NCBI GenBank assembly: GCA_027946555.1
Contig: JAPEVC010000009.1
Span: 267,744-331,743 of the forward strand
Source of the DNA: Gnomoniopsis sp. IMI 355080
Taxonomy: Eukaryota > Ascomycota > Sordariomycetes > Diaporthales > Gnomoniaceae
DNA length: 64,000 nucleotides
Direction: 5' to 3'
Part shown: in pieces, positions 34,958 to 47,024 of the stretch
How the letters are laid out: the number at the start of each line of letters is the position of its first letter
Position numbering within the stretch: the stretch's first letter is position 1
Made by a program: the position numbers and the translations under genes
The notes under the pieces: model-generated
Database searches by the model: none
What the model was told of the DNA's origin: nothing
Seen by the model: the letters and a program-made list of their open reading frames with translations, nothing else

Positions 34958-35142
34958 CCTAGATAACTAGTATATCAAGTGAATGCGCATGTGTTAACTC
35001 TCTTAGAACAGCTGAACATAAATCACCACTAATACACATTTTGGACAGTACCATCAGATTTACATTTATGAGGAATCACTCCTAGGACCTTGCGGAAGAA
35101 TTCAAATTCGTCATGCATGATGCCCCTCCGTTGACAACCTTT

Positions 35143-37090
35143 TCAATTTCCTCCATTGGCTTTTTGACTGACATTCACCTCATCATTCTGGAGAGGAGCC
35201 CTTCCATATTGTTTCTTGAGCTCTTCCGTAACGCCACTCATATCACAGAGTTCTTTATCTTCGGGGAGATCCTTCCTCATGACCCAACTACCGTGGACGC
35301 CTGCCCGCAGTCGGAATGGCAATTCTATAATTGCAATCGGACCTTGGGGAATGGACGCGGTGTCCAAGATCACAATCTCGGTGAGCAGTTTGTCTCTTCT
35401 GTTAGCAACGGAAATCAGGTATCCATCAGCCTCGGGGGCTGGTTAGACAGAAAGGTTTCACAGTCAGCCTTCAGTCAGGGCACAGTTTGGGGATGTGCGG
35501 TCAGCCTCACCGTCTGTAGATCGCGGCACAAAAGCGACTTCGTGGAGGGCCGTTGAATTCCCTGCAGACCAGTACTCATATGAGCCGTCCTCGATCGAGC
35601 ACTTGGCAATAGAGTTATACGCTCCACCAACGGCAGGCTCATGAGAGTTAGGATCATGCATGGCCAAGAAGATGGTCGTATATGGCTTGGTCTCGTGGCG
35701 AGCATCAACCTTAGGCATCTCTCCGTCGAGATTGACCAACTCCTTAGGTTCGATAAAGGCATCCGTTGCATTCGGGTCGAATTTCCACCTCACATAGTGG
35801 CTGATAGGACCGTCTCCTGGAGCTTTTGCGCTTGCAGCTGTGCGCATATCCTGTCCAATGGGAGGGAAGAACCAGAACTGCAAAGGAAGATTAGAACGTG
35901 AAGGTGTGTGGAAGGCTGAGAGCCATCAGCGTACCTTGTTATGGTAAGTCAGAGGTGCATCCAAGTACACACATCCATCATCGCCGTCAAACGCATTACC
36001 AGTATGCCCATAGAAAGCGTTCTTGTAGTGATACCATTTGATATCTTCTGGCTTTGGATTTCGGCGCGGCAGGATGCCGAATGTCAACGGCTTGTCCTCA
36101 GCCCAAGCAAAATGTTTATGGCCTTCTTTCAACAGATCCACAGACACACAGGCCAATGGTGTCAATATGAAGATCACCCACTTGTCTGAGGCTGCCATAT
36201 CGCTATTAAATAGACAAAAAGTGTCAGACGGAGCACAGCTATTCTTGTGGAAAGGACTGACTGCATCATGCCGGCGTAGGGAGTCTGAAACCAGCACTCC
36301 TCGAGTTTCTTGCCATGCTTGTCGAATAGATAATAGGCAACGTCCCTCGAAGCGTCTCCTTTTGCCTCGTACCCAAAAGTGATGAGTTCTCCAGTGCGAG
36401 CATCGACTTTGGGATGAGCGGTAAACGTCGGACTCTTGTATTGACCGCGAAAATCGTAAGCACCTGATGATGGTTACTAACAGCCTCGAGACGCCGCGAA
36501 AATATGAGCCACTAGTAGCTTACCTTTGGTTTCCAGTGTATCAGGATCCATCGCGTACGGGAGCGAGTCTTCTTTGAGGGCCAGCAACTGGTTCTCAAAA
36601 TAGACAACATGCGTGTTCGCCGTAGAATGTATCTTGTGCTTGACCCTCGGGTCATCAGTGTACCGGTTCCTGTATTTGCCAAATACCGCTCGCCGGGCTG
36701 CTCTCTCAATCACGAACTTCTCAGTCCGCACAAATTTTTGCTTGAAGTCTGCGTGACCGTCTTGAATCCGCACGGCATCAATGGCCCCATCACCGTTGAT
36801 GAAGACGTCGTCATCGTATAGCGGCGCCCAAGCGGCATCTGGCATTGCTCGATAGTACGTCCCATCGATCTGAGGAGGGATCTGCCCTCGGACCATGCAG
36901 TTGTATACTTCTGCCTCGAACCTGGAAAAGTCGAACATCAGTAGAGCTCACCTTGACGTTGGTGACTGCCCGTGTCACTCAGACCAACGAACCTGCAGGG
37001 GGCCTCAGGTCCCATGAAGAAGGGGTTGCTCGGATAGCGAGTCTCTTCTTGATAGGCCATTTTGGCTGCACATTGCTCGATGTCTGCCAT
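35143..37090 (-). CDS. carotenoid/lignostilbene cleavage oxygenase (RPE65 superfamily)
   Basis: Six exons: 37090-36993, 36921-36524, 36463-36262, 36202-35935, 35877-35511 and 35438-35143. Every junction keeps phase, giving 542 residues. A non-heme iron dioxygenase that splits an alkene double bond in an apocarotenoid or stilbene. The four iron histidines are all visible: His182 (FTAHPKVDARTGEL), His233 (AGMMHDMAASDKWVIF), His299 (GHTGNAFDGDD) and His493 (AGVHGSWV). The N-terminus carries IPPQIDGTYYRAMPDAAWAP and FINGDGAIDAVR, as in fungal lignostilbene dioxygenase-like enzymes. No targeting peptide is seen. Whether the natural substrate is a carotenoid (as for Neurospora CAO-2) or a stilbene/phenylpropanoid (as for CAO-1) cannot be read here. 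A lactonase and an MFS carrier lie within 5 kb. Confidence 0.93.
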
Positions 37091-38022
37091 TGTCCTCGGG
37101 ATAAAGTCCAGCAACCACGTAGTATTGAAACTTGATTTGATATGTTCGCACCACCAGAAGTTTCCCTCTCACATTCAGTGGAAGTCAAAATGGAGGACTG
37201 TGACTTTTTCAATCTGTCGATTCAGATTGGTTCTCCCCGTCGCAGGGGTTACGAATTAAACCAACGGGATGTTCAGCGGGGAGCATGAGCAATCCGAACA
37301 ACCATTCCCTACCATTGGAGTGCTTTTACCCCGCAGCCAAGACGCCTAGCCCAGGTACCTATCTTAGGTATGTAGGTACGGACGTAGGTAGGTACTCGTA
37401 TATACCTAGGTATAGAAGTAGACACAGATCATGCATCATCGGGATATCTAAATTCCAGCCTAATATAATTTGAGGAGATGATGCTCGTGACCTTCTCACT
37501 TTCAACATTGCTTCATGATTCGTCTACCACATGAAAAACAGGGCTTGCCTAGAAGACCCGCAGAGACTCAACTGGTTGCTCAACCTTGTGCAACACTATC
37601 CCGTTCTCTGTGGCAACTCAAGGTTGTAGTCTACCCTTCAATCTGCTTGCTACGGGAGCCAACGATTTGGTGATACGAGGCAAGGCAAATGACTTCCATA
37701 TTTTTGTGTAGGGGCATACTATTCCAATTTCAGGTGTCAGATATGCTGTAACGCTTACAGTGTATTCCTCTATGACTCGCCTCAAGTTTCCCGACTCCCT
37801 ATGCATACATTAGGTAGGTATGTCCTGTAGGTATGCTACCAAAACACCAACGCACTCCAACTCCAGAATGCTCACTGAATGCAGGTGTATTAGAAAAAAG
37901 CTGGCTTGCATGCCGAGCAATAAATGAGTCCCCTCCCTGAACACCTTCCCAAATTTTTCCTGGGATTCCTGCCTGCAATAAACAGCATAGCCTAAGCCTG
38001 CTGTCCTTCACATCAGATGATG
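37091..38022. other. intergenic, repeat-bearing
   Basis: Promoter of the oxygenase gene and 3' flank of the MARVEL-like gene. Contains the dense repeat block at 37353-37412. No gene recognised. Confidence 0.6.
37353..37412. repeat. cluster of GGTACC/TAGGTA steps ending in TACCTAGGTA
   Basis: Several overlapping GGTACC, TAGGTA and TAGGTAGGTAC units, with an exact palindrome at 37403-37412. Confidence 0.8.
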
Positions 38023-38781
38023 TTAAAATGCACCGTACCCTTGCATCCTGCTTTGGTGGTAGTAGATTGGCTCTGGCTCAGAGACGCTGTGTGCATACAA
38101 TGCCTCCTTATCCTCCTCTTCCGATGTCGAGCCTGGTCCTTGAAATAATTTGTTCTGGGCCTTATCCTTGAGGGCGTCTCGCCGACGGGCCACCCAAGTC
38201 TTGATGCCTCCATAAACTCCAGAAATCAGCCATAGGAGAACATTAACCAAATCAAGCCATGCAGCTGCCTTCTGGACTGAAGTACTGCTGCCCTGGTACG
38301 AGTCGTCGCTGCTGCGGTTGTGGAAGATCTGCATAAAAATGCCAAAGACAACGATCCAAAGGAAACAGAGGCCAAGATCCCATCCAAACAGGTAGTGGAC
38401 CTTGAACTTCTTGGAGACAGCCCCGAATGGTGCAGTGAAGGCCAGAATCAGGGCCGAGATGCAAGCAAGGACAGCAACGATCATTCCAAACCACCACACA
38501 GGGGATGCATCGTCTGCATTCTTCTGTCCGTCACCGACACGTACACCATAAATGCCAACGATGATGATGCCGAAGAGGAACTGCAAGCCGCGGACAACAA
38601 GGCGAGGAATGTTTTCCCATGCACGGAGCGGCGCAGTCACAGCCTTGGTACCAAGGTCGTAGCCGACGTTTGTTGCGTCTTTTGCTTGGGCTTGGTAGTT
38701 GGTGCCATTCTTTTCGTACGCGCTTTTGATTTCACCCCGGTGTTCAAGGGCGAGTTTGAAAAGTTTGCTGACGGACGACAT
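38023..38781 (-). CDS. four-span MARVEL-like membrane protein
   Basis: A single exon of 252 residues starting at MSSVSKLFKLALEHRGEIKS. An in-frame ATG at 39015 would add 78 residues of leader-like sequence without domain character, so I chose the inner start. Four hydrophobic spans with short loops are evident: RLVVRGLQFLFGIIIVGIYG, WWFGMIVAVLACISALILAF, YLFGWDLGLCFLWIVVFGIF and AWLDLVNVLLWLISGVYGG. A basic patch (VARRRDALKDKAQN) and an acidic hydrophilic C-tail follow. The topology fits the fungal MARVEL-domain proteins, which are linked to membrane apposition and traffic. The precise role is unknown. Confidence 0.8.
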   Translation of the reverse strand: MSSVSKLFKLALEHRGEIKSAYEKNGTNYQAQAKDATNVGYDLGTKAVTAPLRAWENIPRLVVRGLQFLFGIIIVGIYGVRVGDGQKNADDASPVWWFGMIVAVLACISALILAFTAPFGAVSKKFKVHYLFGWDLGLCFLWIVVFGIFMQIFHNRSSDDSYQGSSTSVQKAAAWLDLVNVLLWLISGVYGGIKTWVARRRDALKDKAQNKLFQGPGSTSEEEDKEALYAHSVSEPEPIYYHQSRMQGYGAF

Positions 38782-41700
38782 GTTTGAGGGGAAAGGGAGG
38801 TTCGCGAGGCTTCGAATTGGGATCGACAACGCGTGTGCAAAAAAAGCTGGGCCTGCAGCAAAGAATAAGGAGGAAGGAATTAGGTGGCTGTAAAGTGAAT
38901 GGAGCGACAGAAGTGAGACGGGTGAAACGAAATGATCACAGAGGCAGGTAGATGTATGCCGTGGACGAAGAACGAAGAGTTGGAAAAAACGAGGAAATGA
39001 AATGGAATGTTGCAACAGCTCAGACTGCCCAGCGTCGTTGCTGCTTGGCGACTGGGACTCACATGATTTATGAATCAGAGGATCTTCTCCAAACAGACAA
39101 CGGCATCTTTGTCCAGCTCGTATATTGAATCAACAAAAAGCAAAAAAAAGAGCTTGGACGGCATGCGAACCGCCAACCTTACTGGTTATCCTCGAGATCG
39201 AAGACAAAGGTGTTTCTCACCTCTGGCGCTTGACAGCCAGGCGCGTAGCATCAGAACGGGGCATTTCTGGCTACACAGGTTTGATTGGGCCCTGTAGCCG
39301 ATGAGCAGTTTCATCGAGGCGGGAGCCCTTGCAGGAATTGGTCGAAACAAGCGGTTTGTTTGCGCTGCCCTGTTCATTTAGACGCAGGGGCCCTGTTGGC
39401 GCCAACACGCCACTTTTCCCCCGCGTCAAGACCCACATCCTGTGCATTCGCCATTCCGTTCAAGCGGCATCGTGAGGTGAATTTCCGAATCGGGAGTTTG
39501 ACCTGGTTCGGATCTGCCACCAAAGTTGTCTATGAACAATTGACATAGTATGCAACTAGTCCCGAGGTCCCTGCAGAGTTCCTGTTACACATCCTCACTC
39601 AAGATGTCTAATTGTAGTCTTGAGATGACATTTTCAGTCCCGTCTTGTAACATGCTCCCCCCCCAGCCCCCAGAAAGACAAACCATGAACAGTTCAGGCC
39701 CTTGGCAACGATATTGCAGAGGAATTACCCAGATTCGTGTAACGCTCGACTATCCCAACATGATGATATAGCAAGACAAGAAACAGTATGAACACTGAAC
39801 GAAAAATGACAGAACATGCTCATCACCTGAGTTATCCTATACTTATTATTGGGCACCTTGGTACCCAGGTAATCACCCCCGGTAGCGCAGCCAGTGCTTA
39901 CATTCAACAAGATCATCACAATATATCTGGCTTGTCTGTGCCACATTTCTTCCCCAGGCTCCTGTGTACCGTACAAAGAACGGACCAACGGATGTCACAA
40001 TGTATGGATCTACACAAACCCTAACCATGTTGCACCTTGGGTTCCAAGGTCTAATGACCCCCTTTGTTGATGCACCGCAAAAGTCGCTGCCACCACCGTT
40101 AAGTACAAGGGGTGCATGCGGTCCGCTAAACGCGCTGGGCGCGTCACAGTTGAAGACAGTACTTCTCTAATTTTTGGACGCGAATGAGGCAAATTCGATG
40201 AGATCGGCCCAATATGGGTGCCCAACCTGTTGAGTGGAAATGAGGACGGAGTTGTTAGTCCGAGATCTACCACAGACGATACTTTGACACGTAGATCCTT
40301 CTGATGCGTGCATGAACGGTTACTCCAACACAGCGCAAGTTCAAGAACACAGTCCGCGCACGCACCAATGAATAACACCGGGGCACTATAAGCATCACGC
40401 TCAGGCTTATTATCCATGTAATGAAAACGCGTCCCGTGTTGTATTTACAACTAGGTTCCCATAACATATCCATACCAGAGCATGTTCCTATGGGAAGTGG
40501 TTGAATATAGGGGAGAACTGTAGATCTGACAGAGCATACCTAGTTATACAGGTTTACTATGTAGGTAAAAACAAGACCCGGTATGGTCCCGATTAGGAAG
40601 GCGTGATCCGTCGCCCTAAATGAAAATCTCCGATCCTGCCACCGGAACAGGCCCCGTCCATAAAGCCCATGCCATACGTAGCAAGGCCATCACATGATCA
40701 GCTTACCATGCATACATCCTCCCGACCTTCCGGGTCATGGAAAATCCTCGCGTCTACTATCTGTACTATGTATCCTATACGAGAGCTATCGGAACGATCC
40801 CCGTGGCATGGGTTGGAGGCTTGCTAGCCTTAAGGCCACGAGGATCGGTCCTCGGCGACTCCAGAACATATTACGACCGTAGGGTATGTGCTGTTAAATA
40901 AAGTCCACGGCCCTTGCTCAAGGTCGCATTCAATCAACGACCTAGGGGAGTACCTGTTTGAGGGGTCCCTGGTACCTGTAACTCTGGGCAAATTATCAGC
41001 ACTGGTCCCGTATGTCCCATTGTCGCTGTCGAGTTGCTGGACCCAACGATACTTCGACAAAATGGTCATCTGACAAGCCAAACAAGCTCAATGGACAGGC
41101 TTAGGAGATGGCTTACTATGATGCACAGTGTGGCGACGGAGCTGGCAAATTATTCACACGACTTCCAAGAGTCTTCAGCCCCATCGATCTAGCAGTGACG
41201 GTTATGACCGAATGGAAGAATTCGTCGCTTAAAGAGTCGCAAGCCCTACGAAACAAGTCACAAAGTATCTGGGGGCTCTGTCCCGATTTCACAGACTACA
41301 ATAGAAGGTGGACCTGCAGCACGTTGTCGCTCGTCAAGGCCCCAAACCGTAGCATACATCTATCAGCTTAATGGGCATCTCAGCTAATTGATAGTAGCTC
41401 GCCAAGTGTCAATATACGGAACTTGCGATACATGTGCAAGTCACTGCCAGACTCAAAGCATTGCCAGCTTTTGTTAGGTCAACGAGTCTGAAAGGCACAA
41501 GTGGTCACAGTCTTCTTGACGTTTGGGTCGCCCTTCTGTTCGGTATAATGACGGAAACCATCTTGGAATATTCCACACATACAACTCTTTTATACCACAA
41601 TTATGCATCTATAATCTGTCGATCTCGGTGCTTTCTTTGTAGCGCCCATAGGCATCTGGATCCTAGCTACTGCCTGATGAGAACAACAGTTCCTCTATCC

Positions 41701-44700
41701 ATAATTCAGTAGGTCTCCGCGTAGGTCGAGCATTCATGAGCTAGAAGTTCTGCACGCTGAATATTCTGCAAGGCACTAATAAGAGACATGAATGCGTTAT
41801 TTGCAGCTGTGCAAGTACATCTCGCCGCCACCGTTGTATTCGTACAGTCGAGCAAAAGTGTCAGCCTGTCAGGGCACCACAAACTCCAAGCTTCTAGACT
41901 TTTCTAGAGTCAACCTGGAAGACGATCCATGGGAGGGACGAAATCCAGTGGGAAGCTCGCACAGGCTGACAGGCTACGACACGGCGCCTGGGCAACTTAG
42001 CGTATCCCATCTGACGTTGGCTATATCCAACACGGAAGCCTTCCACCTGAGTATTCAGCATTCTGCCAACAATTTTTTGTCAATATGCACACCAGTGATC
42101 ATTCATTGCAGACCGACTCGAGATAGGTCCCAGGTTGCACAATTGGCATAACATTGCTATATAAAGAACGTCAGAGTAAACCTCGTTCTAGTCGGAACCT
42201 GACTAGACTGTCTCCATTCCAGAGAACTATTTCTGTCGGTCCCAAGTTGGCGGACATGTTCGTACTCGCTTGTCGAGCTCTCGCTGCGTGCAAGTGCCTA
42301 GATATGGAGCCCTGCCCAGGTGCTTGTGGGGCACTGGCTGATGCCCGAGACTTTTGGCATGGCGGCCCGTGACACATTAATAGGTGGATATTGGAACGTG
42401 ACAGGCGGGGAGTTTTGCAGTGTTGCACTGGCTGAGCAACTCCGCAATAGCGGAGGATGCCGTGTTGTTGCTGTCAAGAGTTCAGGTTTGAAGCTTACAC
42501 CAAGTAGGAACATCTTGTGATCAGACAACAAGGCTATATCGCTTGTGCTATGATCGCCGGCTTGCACAGTCATTGCGAGGCTCAAGGTTCAAAAGTTTAC
42601 CTGATCTGTGCTAATGAGGCTGAAGGAAGGAAAAAGCAATAATATGCAATGTACGTAATGCTATTCCTTATCTTGTATCCTACTGCGTCGTTGCCAAGCC
42701 TGTGGTTCGCAGCCATGTTATATATTCAGTAAATTTCGTGGGGTCGTAAATACTTCTTCGGCTCACTTTTGTGCACATGCAGCAGCCGCGAAAAGGCGGT
42801 ATGAGTGTACGCGCAGTTTTTCCTCCCATGATATGGAGGCGATCTATTGTAGTCGTTAATTGAGGCTGCTAACTATGAGTTCAGGTTTGCAGCGTTTGCC
42901 CCACAACGCCTAAGAATCAACACTGCCATCGCCTGCAGTGATTGTACGCGGCCCCCAGGTCTTTCTAGGTTACTGCCCCTCATACCATAGTACCGGGAGC
43001 GACTCGCTAAGACGTACCTGGCTTTGCTGCCTTACCTCCCTGGTCACCTATCTATACTTAGTTAGGAATGCTGGCAAGCCTCGCAATTTGGCTTGTGCAG
43101 CGGGGTTCATCGACAGGACGACGAACGGCAAACTCCCGTCTGCTTCAATTTTAATTGCTAGTCCTCCGTACCCATTATTCAAACCAAGCGGGTTTAGTAA
43201 ATTCGGCAAAACAGCCCGAGCCGCAGAGACGTCGAGTCAGGAACTCAGGTGCCGCGGCATCTTTTTATACCATAGTAGGTCCTGGCCATGTTCTAGGCTG
43301 AAAGCACGTCCGAGCGTCAACTGAGAACGCAACCCACAAATGAAGTACAGTACTTACGCAGTGCTTTTAATTTCTTACACCACTCCAGGTACTGTGGTAC
43401 TGTGCCATGTGGATCTGGCACTATCATGCCCAGACCCTGCCGCTGATTGTAACCGATACCATGTGAGGTAAGCCCCAGTCGATAGGTGCTAGGCTTAAGG
43501 TGAATCTTGATTACCCGTTTGGACATGTTCTACCGGCCCTACGAACGTCTGCTATGTAAGTGGCTTTGATTTCCCGGGGCTACGGATGGGGCGTCCCTGC
43601 GAGTCGGGCACTTGACGATAAGGTCTTGTAGGGCCAGGAGAGCTCCCGGATGGTAGTCCCCCTAGTAGCGTTGAACCTAATTGCTGCGCTACTACCTTAG
43701 ATCTTTCGCATTCCAATGTCCTGGGATCCCTTTTCCAACATGGTATATTGGTGGGAAGATGCCGTATGGTCCGCGAGTGGCTCGAATGAGCGTGAAAGGT
43801 GTGCAGCGTCAGCATGTCTGCCAAATTGGGATTACTTTAATGCTGCGTACGCATCGCTTCTGCTTCGCTGCACACATGGAAATAAGCGGAACCGGGGAAG
43901 ATGACGCTTGCTTCCGCCCTCGAGTCATGACACACAGTGTATTCGCACAGTCCTTGTATAAACGAGCAGCGTGATACCGTATTACGCATCCTGTGTAGAT
44001 AGAACTCCTCACCCTGCCCGAATGATGCGGCAGTGCGGCTATGGAATTCTGTGTGAACAGATAGCAAAGATCAATTCCTTCCCTCCTTAATCATAATCAT
44101 GCTGGTGGGCCATAGACGGCGGGTGGCTATTTACTACTATGACTGCGTACTGAGCAGGTTTTATGGAGCTGCCATGTGGATTACACGTTTTGCTAGTTTT
44201 TGTTAGTTTTACTGGTAGCGAGGCCATTTGAAGGTCACTCTGCATTTGCTTTATAGTGCTATAATTGTAGCCCCTGGCCCAGTATTTGGCAATCCGATCG
44301 TCCCAAGGCTTGCGCATCTGTATGGCTCGACAGACATTTGACGCCGAGTTAGACCCACGAAGTGAATAGCAAGTTTATATGCCGTACCACAGCAGGGATT
44401 GTCGAAAGGCCTGGATACGGTCACGACGATCTGATTCGATAGGTTGTTTGCTTCTAGTATCCTTGCTAGCCGTAGTGCTTGTGATATTCTCGGATTCAAC
44501 ATCAACACGCCAACGGCGGAGATTATCTCAATGAACGGAATAGCGTGTCCCTCCCACGAAGCCCACATCGTTTGAAACTTCCAAAGCGCCGCTTTTTCCC
44601 CTGCAAAATTGCAGTGTTTCTCGAGAAAATGTTGCCTTATCAGGGCCAGATACTATGTAAGCTGCTCGATCTTACTCGGCGTCACTCTGTGCGCTTCACT

Positions 44701-45240
44701 CCGCTTAGTGGCTGGAAGATATCGCTGTATTCATGAGATATCCGCCACGTGGGCTTCCGTCTTCTAAGTTTCTTTGCCCTTGCTCATCAACACAATGTAA
44801 TACCATACTATCTTCCGCTATAGCGACGCAAAGACGCCGGACCGGAACCAGACGTGTCAAATCACACTGGGCTTATGAGTCCCGGGGCCCGCCCTCCACT
44901 TCCCGAATGCGGCAAGGCCGTTTGGAGCCATAATTTCCAGTCGCAAGTTACTTTGAATCCTGACGAATGTCTGTCGCCTCTTTGCCGCTAGCAGCTTACT
45001 ATGTATAACGCATGAACAATTTTGTGGACTTGGATATCTGACCTTGAATCATTACCTAGCCGCAGGAGTGCTTGCCAAGCAATTTCAAACTCGCTAACCA
45101 TTCGTCTACTAGGCCGGCGATTTATCGATGAGGAGATTGAGCATCAGGGTCGGCATATTTTCCCAAAGACCAGTAGTTCCGACTCCTATCATGTTATTTG
45201 TCGTGGAATCCCAGTTGATTTCCACGGTCTAAACCCTGGA

Positions 45241-45250
45241 TACCTAGGTA
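45241..45250. repeat. TACCTAGGTA palindrome
   Basis: Exact copy, followed by GGTGACC. Confidence 0.8.
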
Positions 45251-46139
45251 GGTGACCTGGTCGCAACAAGCTTATTGGTGACTATTGCCTCACCAATCGA
45301 GCTCGGGTATAACACTTCGCAGAGAAGCCATAAAGCCAGCATATTCCTCTTGCGACCTGAAGAATGCCAAGTCTACTAGTACCTAGCCATATTGGTCGCC
45401 ACGAAGTCCTTGGTAGCTGTTCGTAAGTTCATCAGCTAGCGGTATACTTTGGTATGTAGATCAGGGGAAGCGTATCCTTAGTGTCGGGTCTGTGTGTCTG
45501 GGACCCCTGAGCAAAAGTTGGAAGTGGAAACTCGACTGCCTATGAGGGTAATGTGCGAAGGTGCTTGAGCCAATGGTCCAGAACTCTGGGTCCAGTCTTC
45601 AGCTGCGCAATCCTTTCGAATGCAGGGTAAACCTTATCTTCGTCACATTCTGATGAATAGCATTTGCGGAGGTTGCCAACAGTTGCTACACACGTACTTT
45701 GTGATTTGGCCTGTGACTGTCCACCCTCTGCTCCTTTTGCCGGACGGTTCTTTGCTTCCCCTTTTCCTTTTCCCACAAATCTTTTGGAGCCGATTGTTTT
45801 AGTCTTGAAGATTGCGAATATAACGCCGAAGAAGGGAGCTCTGAGCATCCTAGTACGGGCAAGTCCGGTACGTACTATGAAAACATGTACTTTGTATGGA
45901 CTGTCGGTCTAAGCCACACGAATGGGAAACCCTGGATGACAGTTCTGCAGGCCGCGCACAGATGTTTTTGTTGACCTAGGCATACTACCCTGTACATAGT
46001 ATGTACTACCTCGATGTATGATTTGCCTGTGGTACTTTATACCAAGATTTATTACCCAGCATGCGGATCCGCGTATGACTGTTGGTCTAGCTCAAATACG
46101 AACGGCAATGAATGCCAAACAGTTGCATTTTCCGATCAG

Positions 46140-46194
46140 AAGAAGAAGAAGAAAAGAAAAGAGAAAAAGAGAAAAAAAAAGAAGAAGAACAAGT
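46140..46194. repeat. A/G simple-sequence tract
   Basis: About 55 bases of almost pure A and G in GAA/AAAAG steps. It opens a spurious lysine/arginine frame. Confidence 0.85.
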
Positions 46195-47024
46195 GAAGAC
46201 GCGGTAATTACAGATTTTTTCCGCAGACGAGGGCAAATCGCCGTGCAGGTTCACAGCTGACTGGAAAATTCCGCCCAGACCCAGACCGGTTGGGGCCATT
46301 GGGCAAGGACGAACCTGTCTCCACCGTTCGTGCGTAAACAGGGTTATCCTGCGAGCACAAGAAATTCTGTTGATCAATAGAGCTTTCAGACGAGTCGTAC
46401 AGTATTCGCACAGTCGAGCACCATGCCAGCTGGTCCAGATGAGGATAGTTTCCTCATAGCTACGCGAAAAATAAGACTAATACTGTGTAGGATCATTATG
46501 TGTTGCAATGTATATATACGCGGATAGATCTGCTTCCTAGGACTCTCGACTTGAATTTCGCTTGTTCTGTTTTCCTACCACCAAATCTAAGGTTTTATGC
46601 GGAGTCTCCGCTGCCGGACCGCTATATACGGTATACATACAGTTTGTATGATCACACAAATTACCTGCGCTCATGATTCCTTTTTTCTTTCGACCAAATA
46701 ACGTGGCAAAGTGACGACGTGCTCGTCTGATCTCCAGTGACCACTTAGTGTCTGAGACACAATACTTGCCGATTAGCTTCACAAAGGCAACACTGCTCAT
46801 TCCGTCAGGTCGAGGGTCCGTCCCGTCCCAGCACAAAGCTCCATCCCGTCTTTCGTGGGATCCTTACGACGTCTAGGCAGTCGTACGCCGCGAAACGGTT
46901 GTAGTCTATTCCTCGCCTCCTTGGTTAATAACCAACATAATCAAGGCTCGTCTTCAGGATCTTCCCACTCGTCTCTCTCCAGACCCTCCATCTACGTCCA
47001 GCAGCATCAGCACTTCATCTCAGT

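Larger units (their letters stand above)
34058..35142. other. intergenic with three palindromic repeat copies
   Basis: Promoter of the MFS gene and 3' flank of the oxygenase gene. Exact TACCTAGGTA copies occur at 34406-34415, 34436-34445 and 34948-34957. No gene. Confidence 0.6.
38782..47024. other. 8.2-kb gene desert
   Basis: No frame on either strand shows domain content, and no chain of splice-compatible frames could be built. The longest frames (about 100-135 codons, for example at 40010-40417, 41792-42151 and 42938-43324) look like chance. Holds an exact palindrome at 45241-45250, an A/G-rich simple tract near 46140-46194 and several GGTA/TACC-rich patches. Old, decayed repeats are possible, but no transposase, integrase or reverse-transcriptase motif was seen. 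The final 150 bases before 47025 are C/T-rich and are probably the leader of the ankyrin gene. Confidence 0.5.

Noticed and set aside
38782..39015. 78-residue extension of the MARVEL-like protein from ATG 39015
   Set aside because: Sequence looks like translated C/T-rich leader and precedes a better ATG at 38781.
39140..39245. tRNA-like GGTTCGCATGCC plus a T-run on the minus strand
   Set aside because: The T-arm stem does not pair properly, the B box departs from GGTTCGANNCC, and no acceptor stem or anticodon arm could be folded.
42154..42585. overlapping frames that might be a small cysteine-rich secreted protein
   Set aside because: No consistent signal peptide, cysteine pattern or splice chain; the frames conflict.
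46014..46196. lysine/arginine-rich small protein
   Set aside because: Produced by translation of a simple A/G tract.
38782..47024. transposon or retroelement remnant
   Set aside because: Plausible for the desert, but no transposase, integrase or reverse-transcriptase motif, and no terminal repeats could be seen by eye.
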